64,000 nucleotides of DNA, taken from Gilliamella apis (GTDB lineage: Bacteria; Pseudomonadota; Gammaproteobacteria; Enterobacterales; Orbaceae). Each line of letters starts with the position of its first letter. Positions within the stretch are counted from its first letter, which is position 1. The stretch spans positions 124,001-188,000 of the forward strand of contig NZ_NASD01000001.1 in assembly GCF_002142155.1 (NCBI RefSeq), read 5' to 3'. This document shows, piece by piece, positions 52,562 through 63,460 of the stretch. The translations under genes and the position numbers were made by a program. The notes beneath the pieces are model-generated. The model was not told where the DNA came from and searched no databases. It was given only the letters and a program-made list of their open reading frames with translations.

Positions 52562-53734
52562 ATGAAGTTATCAAAATGTCTGTTTATGAGTGTTTTTATG
52601 TTTTCACTTGCGGGGTGTTCATTGTTTGGTGGAGAAGAAGAAATTGTCCAAATTTCACCTTCACCAAAAGTGGATAACCAATTTCCAATCCAAGAAATAT
52701 GGCGAAATAGCACAGCAGGCAATACACATGTTTATTCATTATTAGGGCCAATTAATTACGATAATGCTATTTATGTTGCTAGCCGTAGTGGGCAAGTTAA
52801 AGCGATTGATTTATCAACTGGTCATACTATATGGGACAAAAATTTATCACAAAGTACATTATTCAGCAGTAAAACAGCGTTATTTTCTGGCGGTGTAAGT
52901 GCTGATGATAGATATGTTTATGTCGGTAGTGAACGTGCGGTTGTTTACGCATTAGATCGTAATGATGGTAATGTAATTTGGGAAAAACCGGTTAAAGGTG
53001 AAGTACTGGCTCGCCCAGTATCTTCTGATGATAAACTAATAATTCATACCGCTAGCGGTAATTTACAAGCTTTGAATCGTAACACAGGTGAAGATGTATG
53101 GGATGTTGTTCTTGAAGTACCAACACTTTCATTAAGAGGTAATTCAACACCAACTATTGCTCATGGCGCCGCTATACTTGGTGATGATACAGGTCACGTG
53201 AATGCTTACTATCTTAATGATGGACAACTTATTTGGCAGCAACGCATATCTCAACCAAGTGGATCGACTGAAATTGACAAATTAAATGATGTTGATTCAA
53301 CCCCAGTTATTGAAGGTAATTTGGCATATGCAATTGGCTATAATGGTAATGTTGTCGCACTTGATTTAAGTAATGGGCAAATTGTATGGCGTAAAGAAAT
53401 GGGATCTACCCATAGCTTTGCCGTTGATTCACATCAGTTATTTATCGTGGATCAAGATGACAATGTTCAAGCAGTAAGCAAAAATGGTGGTGCAGTGAAT
53501 TGGACTCAGGCAGGTTTGTTACATCGTCAATTAACCGATCCGGTTATTTATCAAAATTATATTATTGTTGGTGATTTTGAGGGTTATCTTTATTGGTTAA
53601 ATCAAGATAATGGAGAAGTAGTTGCTAAAACACAAGTAAGTAGCAGTGGATTGATTTCGAAGCCATTAGTTGTAGATAATAAAATTATTGTCCAAGCTAA
53701 AAATGGTGATATTTACGCATTCACAAAAAATTAA
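52562..53734 (+). CDS. bamB: Outer-membrane assembly lipoprotein BamB
   Basis: 390 residues. Lipoprotein signal with lipobox LAGC (cysteine near residue 19: MFSLAGCSLFG), then an eight-bladed PQQ-type beta-propeller (repeats such as VYALDRNDGNVIWEKPV and VVALDLSNGQIVWRKEM). Part of the BAM complex inserting outer-membrane proteins. In order between yfgM and der. Confidence 0.96.
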   Translation: MKLSKCLFMSVFMFSLAGCSLFGGEEEIVQISPSPKVDNQFPIQEIWRNSTAGNTHVYSLLGPINYDNAIYVASRSGQVKAIDLSTGHTIWDKNLSQSTLFSSKTALFSGGVSADDRYVYVGSERAVVYALDRNDGNVIWEKPVKGEVLARPVSSDDKLIIHTASGNLQALNRNTGEDVWDVVLEVPTLSLRGNSTPTIAHGAAILGDDTGHVNAYYLNDGQLIWQQRISQPSGSTEIDKLNDVDSTPVIEGNLAYAIGYNGNVVALDLSNGQIVWRKEMGSTHSFAVDSHQLFIVDQDDNVQAVSKNGGAVNWTQAGLLHRQLTDPVIYQNYIIVGDFEGYLYWLNQDNGEVVAKTQVSSSGLISKPLVVDNKIIVQAKNGDIYAFTKN

Positions 53735-53752
53735 GGTAATTAGAGAATAAAT

Positions 53753-55219
53753 ATGGTACCTGTTGTCGCACTAGTTGGTCGTCCGAATGTAGGAAAATCG
53801 ACTCTATTTAATCGATTAACTCGAACTCGAGACGCCTTAGTGGCGGATTTCCCTGGATTAACGCGAGATCGTAAGTATGGCCGAGCCGAAATCAAAGGGC
53901 ACGAATATATAGTCATTGATACAGGTGGTATTGATGGCACTGAAGATGGGGTTGAAAGCTTTATGGCAGAACAATCCTTACAAGCAATTGAAGAAGCGGA
54001 TATCGTACTATTTCTTGTAGATGCAAGGGCCGGTGCGATGCCAGCTGATCATGCAATTGCTAAACATCTTCGATCTCGCCAAAAAGCAACGTTTTTAGTT
54101 GCTAATAAAATTGATGGTATTGATGCCGATAGCGCAATCTCTGATTTTTATAGTTTAGGATTAGGTGACATTCATCCGATTGCCGCGAGTCATGGTCGTG
54201 GAGTGAATGTATTAATCGAAACGGTGCTCGATCCTATTTTTCATTTTGCCAATGATCAAAATGAAGTCTTGTCAGAGGATGCGCTAGATGATGTTCTTCC
54301 TGAATCTTATGATGATATTGAAGATGAAGCCGAGTCGCTCATCAACCAACCAATCAAAGTTGCTATTGTTGGTAGACCAAATGTTGGTAAGTCAACACTA
54401 ACTAATCGAATTTTAGGCGAAGAAAGGGTTGTGGTTTATGATATGCCCGGTACAACACGTGACAGTATTTATATACCAATGACACGCGATGATCGTGAAT
54501 ATATTATGATCGATACTGCTGGTGTTCGTAAACGAGGTAAGGTAACCGAAACCGTTGAGAAATTCTCGGTTATTAAAACGTTACAAGCAATTGAAGATGC
54601 TAACGTCGTAATTTTGGTCATTGATGCGCGAGAAGGTATTTCTGATCAAGATTTGTCTTTGCTTGGCTTTATTATTAATAGTGGGCGCTCACTGGTTATT
54701 GCTGTTAATAAGTGGGATGGATTATCACAAGATATTAAAGAACAAGTGAAAACTACGTTAGATGATCGACTTGATTTTATCGATTTTGCTCGTCTACACT
54801 TTATCTCTGCGCTTCATGGTAGTGGTGTAGGTAACTTATTTGATTCAATTCAAGAAGCATATGATTGTGCTACACGTCGTGTTAATACTGCATTATTAAC
54901 TAAAATAATGCAAATGGCACAAGATGACCATCAACCACCATTGGTCAGAGGACGTCGTGTTAAATTAAAATATGCCCATGCCGGCGGTTATAATCCTCCC
55001 ATTGTGGTTATTCATGGTAATCAAGTTGAAGATTTACCTGATTCTTATAAACGTTATTTAATGAACTATTTTAGACGTTCCTTAAAAATTATGGGATCGC
55101 CAATACGAATTCAATTCAAAGAAGGCGCCAATCCATTCGAAGGTCGAAAAAATAGTTTGACTGCTTCGCAACAACGTAAACGTCGTCGTTTAATGAAACA
55201 TGTACGAGGTCGTAAATAA
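53753..55219 (+). CDS. der: Double GTPase Der (EngA)
   Basis: 488 residues with two G domains: [18 protein letters not shown] / NKIDG and [20 protein letters not shown] / NKWDG. A C-terminal KH-like domain ([39 protein letters not shown]) follows. Essential for 50S subunit assembly. Confidence 0.98.
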   Translation: MVPVVALVGRPNVGKSTLFNRLTRTRDALVADFPGLTRDRKYGRAEIKGHEYIVIDTGGIDGTEDGVESFMAEQSLQAIEEADIVLFLVDARAGAMPADHAIAKHLRSRQKATFLVANKIDGIDADSAISDFYSLGLGDIHPIAASHGRGVNVLIETVLDPIFHFANDQNEVLSEDALDDVLPESYDDIEDEAESLINQPIKVAIVGRPNVGKSTLTNRILGEERVVVYDMPGTTRDSIYIPMTRDDREYIMIDTAGVRKRGKVTETVEKFSVIKTLQAIEDANVVILVIDAREGISDQDLSLLGFIINSGRSLVIAVNKWDGLSQDIKEQVKTTLDDRLDFIDFARLHFISALHGSGVGNLFDSIQEAYDCATRRVNTALLTKIMQMAQDDHQPPLVRGRRVKLKYAHAGGYNPPIVVIHGNQVEDLPDSYKRYLMNYFRRSLKIMGSPIRIQFKEGANPFEGRKNSLTASQQRKRRRLMKHVRGRK

Positions 55220-55222
55220 CTT

Positions 55223-55474
55223 ATGACAGAAACAAAGATGATAGATGGTGGGCAAGAAGGTATTTGTCCTAAGTGTCATAATAGAATGAGTATTGTTTCG
55301 CCACAACATTATGATTGTCCTCATTGCCAACAGCATTATCAAGAACAGTATATTTGCCCAATTTGCCGACAAAATGCGCAAATGGTTAAAGGCTGTGGCG
55401 CTATTAACTATATTTGTCACACTGATGGCTTAATTTCCAGCAGTAAAGTGATATTTCATTATTTACCAGAATAG
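55223..55474 (+). CDS. yfgJ: YfgJ zinc-ribbon protein
   Basis: 83 residues. Three CPxC pairs (ICPKCH, DCPHCQ, ICPICR) and a final CGAINYICHTDGLISSSKV, indicating two zinc ribbons (DUF1407/zinc-ribbon 6). Function unknown. Three bases after der, as in E. coli. Confidence 0.92.
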   Translation: MTETKMIDGGQEGICPKCHNRMSIVSPQHYDCPHCQQHYQEQYICPICRQNAQMVKGCGAINYICHTDGLISSSKVIFHYLPE

Positions 55475-56158
<684 letters not shown>

Positions 56159-56164
56159 TTCAAA

Positions 56165-56192
56165 AAAAGAGGGATAAAACTATCCCTCTTTT
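56165..56192. terminator. Bidirectional adk/ybeD terminator
   Basis: AAAAGAGGGATA, loop AAAC, TATCCCTCTTTT: a perfect 12-bp stem, T-runs on both strands, between convergent adk and ybeD. Confidence 0.92.
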
Positions 56193-56223
56193 AATAATTA
56201 TCTTATTTTTCGTAAAATAAAGA

Positions 56224-56490
56224 TTATAAAACCATTCTTACGATATCGATTTCACCTAATTCTTTGTATAGATTTTCTACCTGATCAATATGGGTTGCAT
56301 TAATGGTAATGGATACTGAATGATAATTACCTTTACTACTTGGTTTGATCGACGGCGTATAATCCCCTGGTGCATGACGTTGAATCACGGATACAACTTT
56401 ATCAACTAATTCTGGTTTTGCTTCACCCATTACTTTATAAGTGAAAGAACAAGGGAAATCTAATAATTCATTTAATTTTGTTTGTTGCAT
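56224..56490 (-). CDS. ybeD: YbeD family protein (DUF493)
   Basis: 88 residues: [40 protein letters not shown] and [33 protein letters not shown] match YbeD, an ACT-like small protein of unknown role. In E. coli it sits between dacA and lipB; neither is here. Confidence 0.94.
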   Translation of the reverse strand: MQQTKLNELLDFPCSFTYKVMGEAKPELVDKVVSVIQRHAPGDYTPSIKPSSKGNYHSVSITINATHIDQVENLYKELGEIDIVRMVL

Positions 56491-56549
56491 AATAGTCTTT
56501 TTCTCGTTTTATCAATACAGCTATTAAAGATATTGCATATATATAGTCA

Positions 56550-56581
56550 GTTTATTATTCTTCAAGTTCAGAATAATAAAC
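56550..56581. promoter_or_regulatory. 12-bp inverted repeat before gss
   Basis: GTTTATTATTCT (56550-56561) and AGAATAATAAAC (56570-56581), perfect complements 8 bases apart, in the divergent ybeD-gss gap and about 100 bases before gss. It could be an operator or, if transcribed, a hairpin. No T-run. Confidence 0.5.
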
Positions 56582-56678
56582 ATTACTTTTTAAAGCCTAT
56601 AATTTGATCTATGATAGTCAAATTCTAACATAGCTTAGTAAAACCTACCTTACTATTATTTTAAAAGGCTAAAATAAC

Positions 56679-58571
56679 ATGTTATCCCAATCAGCTAACA
56701 AAGAACCTTTTGGTACATTACTTGGCTATGCACCGGGTGGTGTTGCTATTTACTCTTCTGATTATGAAACATTAAATCCTGAACAATACCCTAATGATGC
56801 ATCATTTAGAAGTTATTCAGGTCATGAGTATATGGGCTATAAGTGGCAATGTGTCGAATTTGCTAGAAGATTTTTATTTCTAAATTATGGGATTGTCTTT
56901 ACTGATGTTGGTATGGCTCATGAAATATTTTCATTACGATTTCTTCGTCAAGTGATCAATGAAGCCATTTTACCATTGCAAGCATTTGCTAATGGTAGCA
57001 AAAAAATGCCAGAAGCGGGAGCATTGTTAATATGGGATGACGGCGGTATGTTTGATAGAACTGGTCATGTAGCGATTATTACTGAAGTTTTTGATAATAA
57101 AATTAGAATTGCCGAACAAAATGTTGTCCATACTCGGCTTCCTATTGGTCAACAATGGACTCGAGAATTAAAAATGACGGTATCCAATGATGGCTATTAT
57201 TTACACGACACTTTTGATGATACCAATATTTTAGGCTGGATGATTCAAACTGAGAATACTCTTCATAGTTTACCACAACCGAATGTTGCTAAGCATTTAC
57301 TCGATATCCATAGTGTTCATATCGAAAATCATGGTCAATTTGATAAAAAATGGTTAAACGAGAGTGACCCATTAGAAAGTGCCTATGTGTCAGCAACTGG
57401 ACATGCCATAAGCCATGATGATCAGTATCGTTATTTTACTATTTCGGAAAGCGCTGAACAGGAGCTTATTCGTGCAACAAACGAACTTCATTTGATGTAT
57501 TTGCATGCTACCGATAAAGTTTTAAAAGATGATAATTTATTGTGTAATTTCAATATTCCCGAAATACTTTGGCCTCGGCTTAGATTATCATGGCAACAAC
57601 GCCGTTATCAGATGATAACCGGCCGACTAGATTTCTGTATGGATGAAAGAGGCTTTAAAGTTTATGAATATAATGCTGATTCAGCTTCATGCCATACCGA
57701 AGCTGGACAAATTTTACAAAATTGGGCAATACAAGCCGAATTAAATGCTGGAGTAAATCCTAGTGCTGGTCTACTTAATGCATTAGCTAACTGTTGGAAA
57801 CATAGTGATGCAAAAGCATTTGTACATATCATGCAAGATAATGATAGCGAAGAAAATTATCATGCATTATTTATGCAAAAAGCGCTGACTCAAGCTGGAT
57901 TTGAAAGCAAGATTTTACGTGGACTCTCAGGTCTCAGTTGGGATAAACGAGGTCGATTAGTAGATGATGAGCAACGTCAGGTCACCTGCGTATGGAAAAC
58001 TTGGGCATGGGAAACTGTACTTGAACAACTTCGTCAAGAGAGCGAAGCCCAAGTGGCTGGATTACCAATTAGAACTTGGCATCCAGAAAATTCGGTAAGA
58101 TTAATAGATGTGTTACTTCGACCTGAGGTGTCTGTTTTTGAGCCTTTATGGACAGTCATCCCAAGTAACAAAGCTATTTTACCTGTATTATGGTCGCTAT
58201 TTCCAAACCATCGTTATCTGCTGGAATCTACATTTGAACTCAATGACAACTTAATAAAAAAAGGTTATGCCATTAAGCCGATTGCTGGGCGCAGGGGGAG
58301 TGATATCGAGTTAGTTGGTCGTCATGAGCAAGTATTGGATAAAACGGTTGGCCGATTTGCTAAACAAGAAAACATTTATCAAGAACTATGGTGTTTACCT
58401 AAAGTTGATGATCGTTATTTACAAATTTGTACCTTTACCGTTGGTGGTCATTATGGTGGAGCTTGTTTACGTTCAGATCCTTCTTTAGTTATAAGGGGGG
58501 AAAGTGATATGCAGCCTTTACGAGTCTTAACTGATGAGGAATTTATTAAACAATTTTACAAAAAAAGTTGA
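56679..58571 (+). CDS. gss: Bifunctional glutathionylspermidine synthetase/amidase
   Basis: 630 residues. The N-terminal CHAP amidase (about 1-200) has WQCVEFARRF with nucleophile Cys58 and the histidine in RTGHVAII. The C-terminal ATP-grasp synthetase has RLDFCMDERGFKVYEYNADSASCHTEAGQ, WKTWAWETV, RPEVSVFEPLWTVIPSNKAILPVLW and the end LRSDPSLVIRGESDMQPLRVL. Makes and hydrolyses glutathionylspermidine, linking thiol and polyamine pools. The stop codon lies inside a dispersed GAGGAAAGG element. Confidence 0.95.
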   Translation: MLSQSANKEPFGTLLGYAPGGVAIYSSDYETLNPEQYPNDASFRSYSGHEYMGYKWQCVEFARRFLFLNYGIVFTDVGMAHEIFSLRFLRQVINEAILPLQAFANGSKKMPEAGALLIWDDGGMFDRTGHVAIITEVFDNKIRIAEQNVVHTRLPIGQQWTRELKMTVSNDGYYLHDTFDDTNILGWMIQTENTLHSLPQPNVAKHLLDIHSVHIENHGQFDKKWLNESDPLESAYVSATGHAISHDDQYRYFTISESAEQELIRATNELHLMYLHATDKVLKDDNLLCNFNIPEILWPRLRLSWQQRRYQMITGRLDFCMDERGFKVYEYNADSASCHTEAGQILQNWAIQAELNAGVNPSAGLLNALANCWKHSDAKAFVHIMQDNDSEENYHALFMQKALTQAGFESKILRGLSGLSWDKRGRLVDDEQRQVTCVWKTWAWETVLEQLRQESEAQVAGLPIRTWHPENSVRLIDVLLRPEVSVFEPLWTVIPSNKAILPVLWSLFPNHRYLLESTFELNDNLIKKGYAIKPIAGRRGSDIELVGRHEQVLDKTVGRFAKQENIYQELWCLPKVDDRYLQICTFTVGGHYGGACLRSDPSLVIRGESDMQPLRVLTDEEFIKQFYKKS

Positions 58572-58588
58572 GGAAAGGGGTTTTTAAA
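58561..58588 (+). repeat. Dispersed GAGGAAAGG-type element, copy 4
   Basis: An A-tract, then GTTGAGGAAAGGGGTTTTTAA. The gss stop codon TGA is within it (58569-58571). Identical over GAGGAAAGGGGTTTTT to the copy at 26613. Confidence 0.5.
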
Positions 58589-58700
58589 CATCAATTTGCC
58601 AATGACAGATGGTGAGTTTTGTTGTTTAATTAAACAGAGCTAATTAAGATATTTTCATTTTATTAAAAATAACTAAAATATCTTATCTATTTGATTGACA

Positions 58701-58730
58701 ATGACAATAACTTAACTTTTTTGATAGAAT
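58701..58730 (+). promoter_or_regulatory. Candidate srf operon promoter
   Basis: ATGACA (58701-58706) and TAGAAT (58725-58730), 18-bp spacing, each one mismatch from consensus, about 60 bases before srfA. A perfect TTGACA at 58695 is too far away (24 bp). Confidence 0.45.
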
Positions 58731-58790
58731 TGATTTATTACAAATAATAATTATTAAAAATATAATCAAAATAAAGGAATATCAGGATAT

Positions 58791-60425
58791 ATGGCAAATA
58801 CATTATTGCGCAGTGGCGATATTAAAGACTTTAAAATGCTCGGACATGACGGCAAAGCAGCTTATCTTGTCGCTTCGCAAATCCGTGAAATGTTCCGAGT
58901 TAAATTAGGCCGCCAATACTCTGATTGTTTAGCTATTCCCCAACGTAATGATCAGGGCAATATTGTTGATTGGTACATTCCCTTCGACTCAGAACAACCT
59001 GATGGTCAATATGATATTATCCCGTGGACTTCAGCTAGTGAAGATGAACAAAAGTCTGCACTAGTTTTACTGAAAGAATTCGAAAGTAAAGTCATTGAGT
59101 TAGGCCAAAAATTAGCAAATAATCCTAATCTAGAAGGCGACCAATTACTTTTTAGTCGATTGATTTACGATCCAAAACAGAGCTCAGATAGTCTTGAACC
59201 TAATTTAATGGCATTACGTTTTCCTAGTAATCAGTTTGTCTATATTGTCAATGGTAAACCGGTTATCACTTTTTGGGGATTTGTTAACCCTCAGACGCCA
59301 CAAGCAACTTCACCTTTTTACTGTTTAGAAGCATTTCGAAAAGCTGCTCCAAAAGTTGCAACCACAGCTCCAATACAAGATGTTATTGTTAAAAAACCTT
59401 GGTGGAAGCGCTGGTGGATATGGTTGTTAGGATTATTACCCTTGTTATTATTACTATTATTAGCAATATTTTGGTTAAAAGGTTGTAGCTGGAAGCCAAG
59501 TGTATCTATCGATCCTAAAATATCATTAGATAGTAAAGTTGATATTCCGGTTCCAACAGTGGCAAATGATAAAGAGGACAAGCAAGAGAAAAAAGATCCT
59601 GAGCCAGAAATCAAAGAGGTTAATGATAAACCTGTTACTGTGGTTAATGGTATAGTACCAAATGGAAAAGTTGCAGTAGATCCTAATGTACAGCCAATTA
59701 ATGGTATTGCTACAGATCCAGCTGTAGTTGATAATTCGGCAGCAACCGCATCAGATCAAGGAATAGCCAATAATATAAATTCAGATGGTGCTACAGATCA
59801 ACCACAATCTACGACTTCACCTGATGATAAAGGAAATAATGGCGAACAAGGTGAACAGGGAAATCAGGCTGATAAAGGTGATAAAGGCAGTAATGCTAAT
59901 CCATCTGATGATAAAAAAGATAATCAAGATGGGCAAAATAAAGATGATAAAAATGGACAAGTGCCACCAACACCTGATTTAGATAATAAACCAGCTATAA
60001 CGAATAGTAATTCTGATCAAGGCAATCAAGCTAATGCAAATGCTAATCAAGTAAATAATTTATCTTTGCCTGCTGACGCGTTAAAACAGGGATCAACAAA
60101 CTTTTTAAATGGTCAATGGTCAGTTGGTGCTGGTATTCAAGATAAAGCAACAGGTAAACCATTACAATTAAGTTATAATTTTAATCAAGGTAATGGCGAA
60201 GTTACGGTTACTCGTAGTGATGGCGTTAAATGTGTTGGTAAAGTTGGCACAGGTATCCAAAATGCTAATTTAAATATTACTGGTAATACCGAAGCCATTT
60301 GCAGTGATAATACTAAATATCAATTACCAAAAATTCAGTGTAAATCAGGCAAAAACAATCAAGCTGATTGTCAGGGAATTTATGATAACGGGACTTCGTT
60401 CCCAATTACGATGAAAAAACAATAG
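58791..60425 (+). CDS. srfA: SrfA-like membrane-anchored protein
   Basis: 544 residues, first gene of the srf cluster. Residues 1-195 form a soluble N-terminal domain (LRSGDIKDFKMLGHDGKAAYLVASQIREMF). One membrane segment spans about 206-230 (IWLLGLLPLLLLLLLAIFWLKG) after a Trp/Lys-rich flank. From 235 to about 430 it is disordered, rich in Asp, Asn, Gln, Lys and Gly, with GEQGEQGNQADKGDKG-like repeats. A compact C-terminal domain (about 430-544, FLNGQWSVGAGIQD ... ITMKKQ) has four cysteines. Identified as SrfA mainly by its place before SrfB/SrfC. It probably anchors the complex to the membrane, with the C-terminus outside the cytoplasm; this is inferred. Confidence 0.72.
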   Translation: MANTLLRSGDIKDFKMLGHDGKAAYLVASQIREMFRVKLGRQYSDCLAIPQRNDQGNIVDWYIPFDSEQPDGQYDIIPWTSASEDEQKSALVLLKEFESKVIELGQKLANNPNLEGDQLLFSRLIYDPKQSSDSLEPNLMALRFPSNQFVYIVNGKPVITFWGFVNPQTPQATSPFYCLEAFRKAAPKVATTAPIQDVIVKKPWWKRWWIWLLGLLPLLLLLLLAIFWLKGCSWKPSVSIDPKISLDSKVDIPVPTVANDKEDKQEKKDPEPEIKEVNDKPVTVVNGIVPNGKVAVDPNVQPINGIATDPAVVDNSAATASDQGIANNINSDGATDQPQSTTSPDDKGNNGEQGEQGNQADKGDKGSNANPSDDKKDNQDGQNKDDKNGQVPPTPDLDNKPAITNSNSDQGNQANANANQVNNLSLPADALKQGSTNFLNGQWSVGAGIQDKATGKPLQLSYNFNQGNGEVTVTRSDGVKCVGKVGTGIQNANLNITGNTEAICSDNTKYQLPKIQCKSGKNNQADCQGIYDNGTSFPITMKKQ

Positions 60426-60433
60426 GATTGTAT

Positions 60434-63400
60434 ATGCTTCCAGAAATACGCAACTACGGTCAAGAAGTTACACTTATCATGAATAGTGGGATTCAATTTC
60501 TTGATTTTGCATTAAAAATAGATTGGAAAGATAATCAATGGCGCAGTAAAGTTAATGGCTGTTTTATTGATCCATCAGAAAGTGGAGCGTTAGTTAGATT
60601 AATTGAAGATATCGATAATGGTAAATTTTTTGCACCAGATAATCTTTCTTTTGCTGTCACACCTACTCAAGAGATTAGTGTTGAGCAATCCTTAAAACTA
60701 TATGATGGTATTTGGTTGCCAGTTCCAATTCTCAGATCAATTCCGCCAGAGCGCTTCGATAAAGGACCTCATAACTGGAGTCGAGTGCGAATTGTTAATA
60801 TTCCTGAAGGTGAAGATCCAGATGGCAATACTCATCGTATTACTTTTGCCTTTGATACAAAAATTTTTACCAATATGCAGGATGTTGCTTATTTAGCACC
60901 AACGGAAAATGATGTAAAAACCGGTGCTGTATTCAGTTTAGCTCATCGTTCGGATCAAGTTTCATGGTATTTAGAGCAAAAATGGATCACCAGTTGGTTG
61001 ATTGATTTATTCCAAGAATTAGCTCCTCAACCAGAACGTCTAAAAGTACATAAAGACGATATTGATTTAGAAATAGCTAATAAAGCTTATTATGGTCATT
61101 ATTTAAATATTCTTAGTTTGCTTGCTGATTCATTACAGTTACCAAAAATTAAAATTGTCTCGAATAATCGAGATGATGTGATTAAATCGATTCCTGTTGA
61201 TATGATTTTAGATGTTGGTAACTCAAGAACATGTGGCATTTTAATAGAAGATCATATTCAAGATAAAGATAGTTTAAATCGTCGTTATGAGCTTGAAATT
61301 CGAGATTTAACCCAACCTGAACATATCTATAATGAACCATTCGAAAGTCGAGTAGAATTTGCGCAAACTTTTTTTGGTAAAGAACACTTTTCACTACAAA
61401 GTGGTAGACGAGATACATTCCGCTGGCCAAGTATTGTTCGGGTTGGAAAAGAAGCGAGCCGTTTAGCTAGTCGCCGCGAAGGGAATGAAGGTGCTACCGG
61501 ACTTTCAAGCCCGAAACGTTATTTATGGGATCAAGAAAAGTATGAGCAAGGTTGGCGATTTAATTCTCATTATGTCAAAAGTGATCATGAGCCATTTGCT
61601 ACCGCAGAGCCATTTTCAAGTTTAATTAATGAGTATGGTGAAGCACTGCATATCCTCAGTAATGAAATTGAGGAAGAATTTGACCGAAAAATACCAGTTT
61701 TCCACCCAAAATATTCACGTAGTTCACTAATGACATTTATGCTATGTGAAGTATTAATGCATGCTCTAATGCAAATTAATAGTGTCGCTCAACGCAACAA
61801 GCTTGAACACGCAAGAACACCGCGTAATTTGCGTTCTATTATTCTTACCATTCCCCCGGCAATGCCTAAACCAGAACAAGCAATATTTAAAAGCTGTGTT
61901 TATCAAGCTATTGGCCTAGTTTGGAAAAGCTTAGGTTGGGATAATTCTGAAGATAATATTGATTTTAGTAATCCTGAGCAATTGAAAAGTATTTGGCCAA
62001 ATATTCCTGAAGTTTATATTCAATGGGACGAAGCAACCTGTGGCCAAGTTGTTTATCTCTTTAACGAAACGCAGAACAATTATAATGGTCGTTCAGAAGA
62101 ATTTATTGCTTCAATGGTACGACCAGACAAAACCAATAAACAAAAACTAACAATTGCCACAGTTGATATTGGTGGTGGAACAACAGATTTGGTCATCAAT
62201 GATTACGAACTGGATTATGGAGCCAATAAACAACTTAATAGTAGTAATGCTTACCTTGTTCCAACTCAACGCTTTCGTGATGGCTTTAAAGTTGCAGGTG
62301 ATGATATTTTGCTTGATATCATCCAAGATACAGTTTTATCTTCATTAACTAATGGATTAAAACAGGTTGGACTTGTTGATCCTAATCCGATTTTATCGAC
62401 AATTATTGGTTCACAGCAGGTATCAATTCAAGATGCTGTGTTACGACAACAATTAACTTTACAGTTATTTACACCTGTCGGATTACAGGTATTAAAACTA
62501 TATGAACTTTATGAACCATTACATTCCGAAAAACATGTGTATAACATGACTTTTGGTGAGTTATTACGAAATAATGTGATGACAGATAATGTTCTTAATT
62601 TTATTAATGAACCGGTTCGTCGGGCTCTAAATAATCCTGAATTTTCCGTTCTTGATTTAAATGTTGAAATAAATCTTAAACGTATTCATCACTTATTTAT
62701 TCGTGGTGATTATTATAATATTTGTAAAACATTCGATGCCTTATCTGAAATTATTAGCTGTTATCAATGTGATGTATTGTTATTGACCGGTCGACCATCT
62801 CGTTTACCTGGTGTACAAAGCTATTTCCGTTCTCGTTTATCTATTCCAGCAGGGCGTGTTTTACCATTACATGGTTATTATACCGGTGGCTGGTATCCTT
62901 TCCATAAACAAGAGCGCATTGATGATCCTAAAACAACAGCAGCAGTTGGAGCCATGTTATGTTTCTTAAGTAAAAACCTAAGATTAGCTAATTTTTATTT
63001 TAGATCCGCCAATATGGATTTGTATTCAACGGTTAAATATATTGGTCTATTAGATAATCTAAATATGATAAAAAAAGAAAATATTTATTATCAAGATATC
63101 GATTTAGATGATCCTGATTATGATTTTCCTGAGATCTCTTTTGAAATTCGAGGCACAACAAGACTTGGTTTCAAACAGTTAGAAATTGATCGTTGGCCTG
63201 CCTCAGCAATTTATATTTTAACTATTGAAAATAGTGATGTGGCTAAAAGATTAAGTGCTGAAGGAGTAGTTTTAGAAGTAACATTAGGAATAAAAAATCG
63301 ACAAAAAACAGTTGAGAATTTCTATATTAAAGATGTCAAAGCTTCTGATGGACGTGCTTGCAGTAAAACCAAAGATATAAAGCTTAGTCTAAATACAATG

Positions 63401-63460
63401 GTAAATTCTGGCCTAATTAGCACACAATATTGGCTTGATAGTGGAATGATAAAACGATGA
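60434..63460 (+). CDS. srfB: SrfB-like ASKHA-fold ATPase
   Basis: 1008 residues from ATG 60434 with AGGA 6 bases upstream (a TTG two codons earlier is rejected). Matches the SrfB 'putative virulence factor' family. Three actin/Hsp70-type nucleotide motifs can be read: phosphate 1 MILDVGNSRTCGILIED (near 255), phosphate 2 ATVDIGGGTTDLVI (near 575) and adenosine LLLTGRPSRLPGVQSYF (near 779). The first 250 residues are a separate domain without a recognised fold. No membrane segment. Eight bases after srfA; the stop overlaps srfC (ATGA), so partners are probably made together. Confidence 0.85.
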   Translation: MLPEIRNYGQEVTLIMNSGIQFLDFALKIDWKDNQWRSKVNGCFIDPSESGALVRLIEDIDNGKFFAPDNLSFAVTPTQEISVEQSLKLYDGIWLPVPILRSIPPERFDKGPHNWSRVRIVNIPEGEDPDGNTHRITFAFDTKIFTNMQDVAYLAPTENDVKTGAVFSLAHRSDQVSWYLEQKWITSWLIDLFQELAPQPERLKVHKDDIDLEIANKAYYGHYLNILSLLADSLQLPKIKIVSNNRDDVIKSIPVDMILDVGNSRTCGILIEDHIQDKDSLNRRYELEIRDLTQPEHIYNEPFESRVEFAQTFFGKEHFSLQSGRRDTFRWPSIVRVGKEASRLASRREGNEGATGLSSPKRYLWDQEKYEQGWRFNSHYVKSDHEPFATAEPFSSLINEYGEALHILSNEIEEEFDRKIPVFHPKYSRSSLMTFMLCEVLMHALMQINSVAQRNKLEHARTPRNLRSIILTIPPAMPKPEQAIFKSCVYQAIGLVWKSLGWDNSEDNIDFSNPEQLKSIWPNIPEVYIQWDEATCGQVVYLFNETQNNYNGRSEEFIASMVRPDKTNKQKLTIATVDIGGGTTDLVINDYELDYGANKQLNSSNAYLVPTQRFRDGFKVAGDDILLDIIQDTVLSSLTNGLKQVGLVDPNPILSTIIGSQQVSIQDAVLRQQLTLQLFTPVGLQVLKLYELYEPLHSEKHVYNMTFGELLRNNVMTDNVLNFINEPVRRALNNPEFSVLDLNVEINLKRIHHLFIRGDYYNICKTFDALSEIISCYQCDVLLLTGRPSRLPGVQSYFRSRLSIPAGRVLPLHGYYTGGWYPFHKQERIDDPKTTAAVGAMLCFLSKNLRLANFYFRSANMDLYSTVKYIGLLDNLNMIKKENIYYQDIDLDDPDYDFPEISFEIRGTTRLGFKQLEIDRWPASAIYILTIENSDVAKRLSAEGVVLEVTLGIKNRQKTVENFYIKDVKASDGRACSKTKDIKLSLNTMVNSGLISTQYWLDSGMIKR

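Noticed and set aside
59785..59982. Overlapping plus-strand frame inside srfA
   Set aside because: It is a shifted reading of the low-complexity linker codons with no ribosome-binding site.
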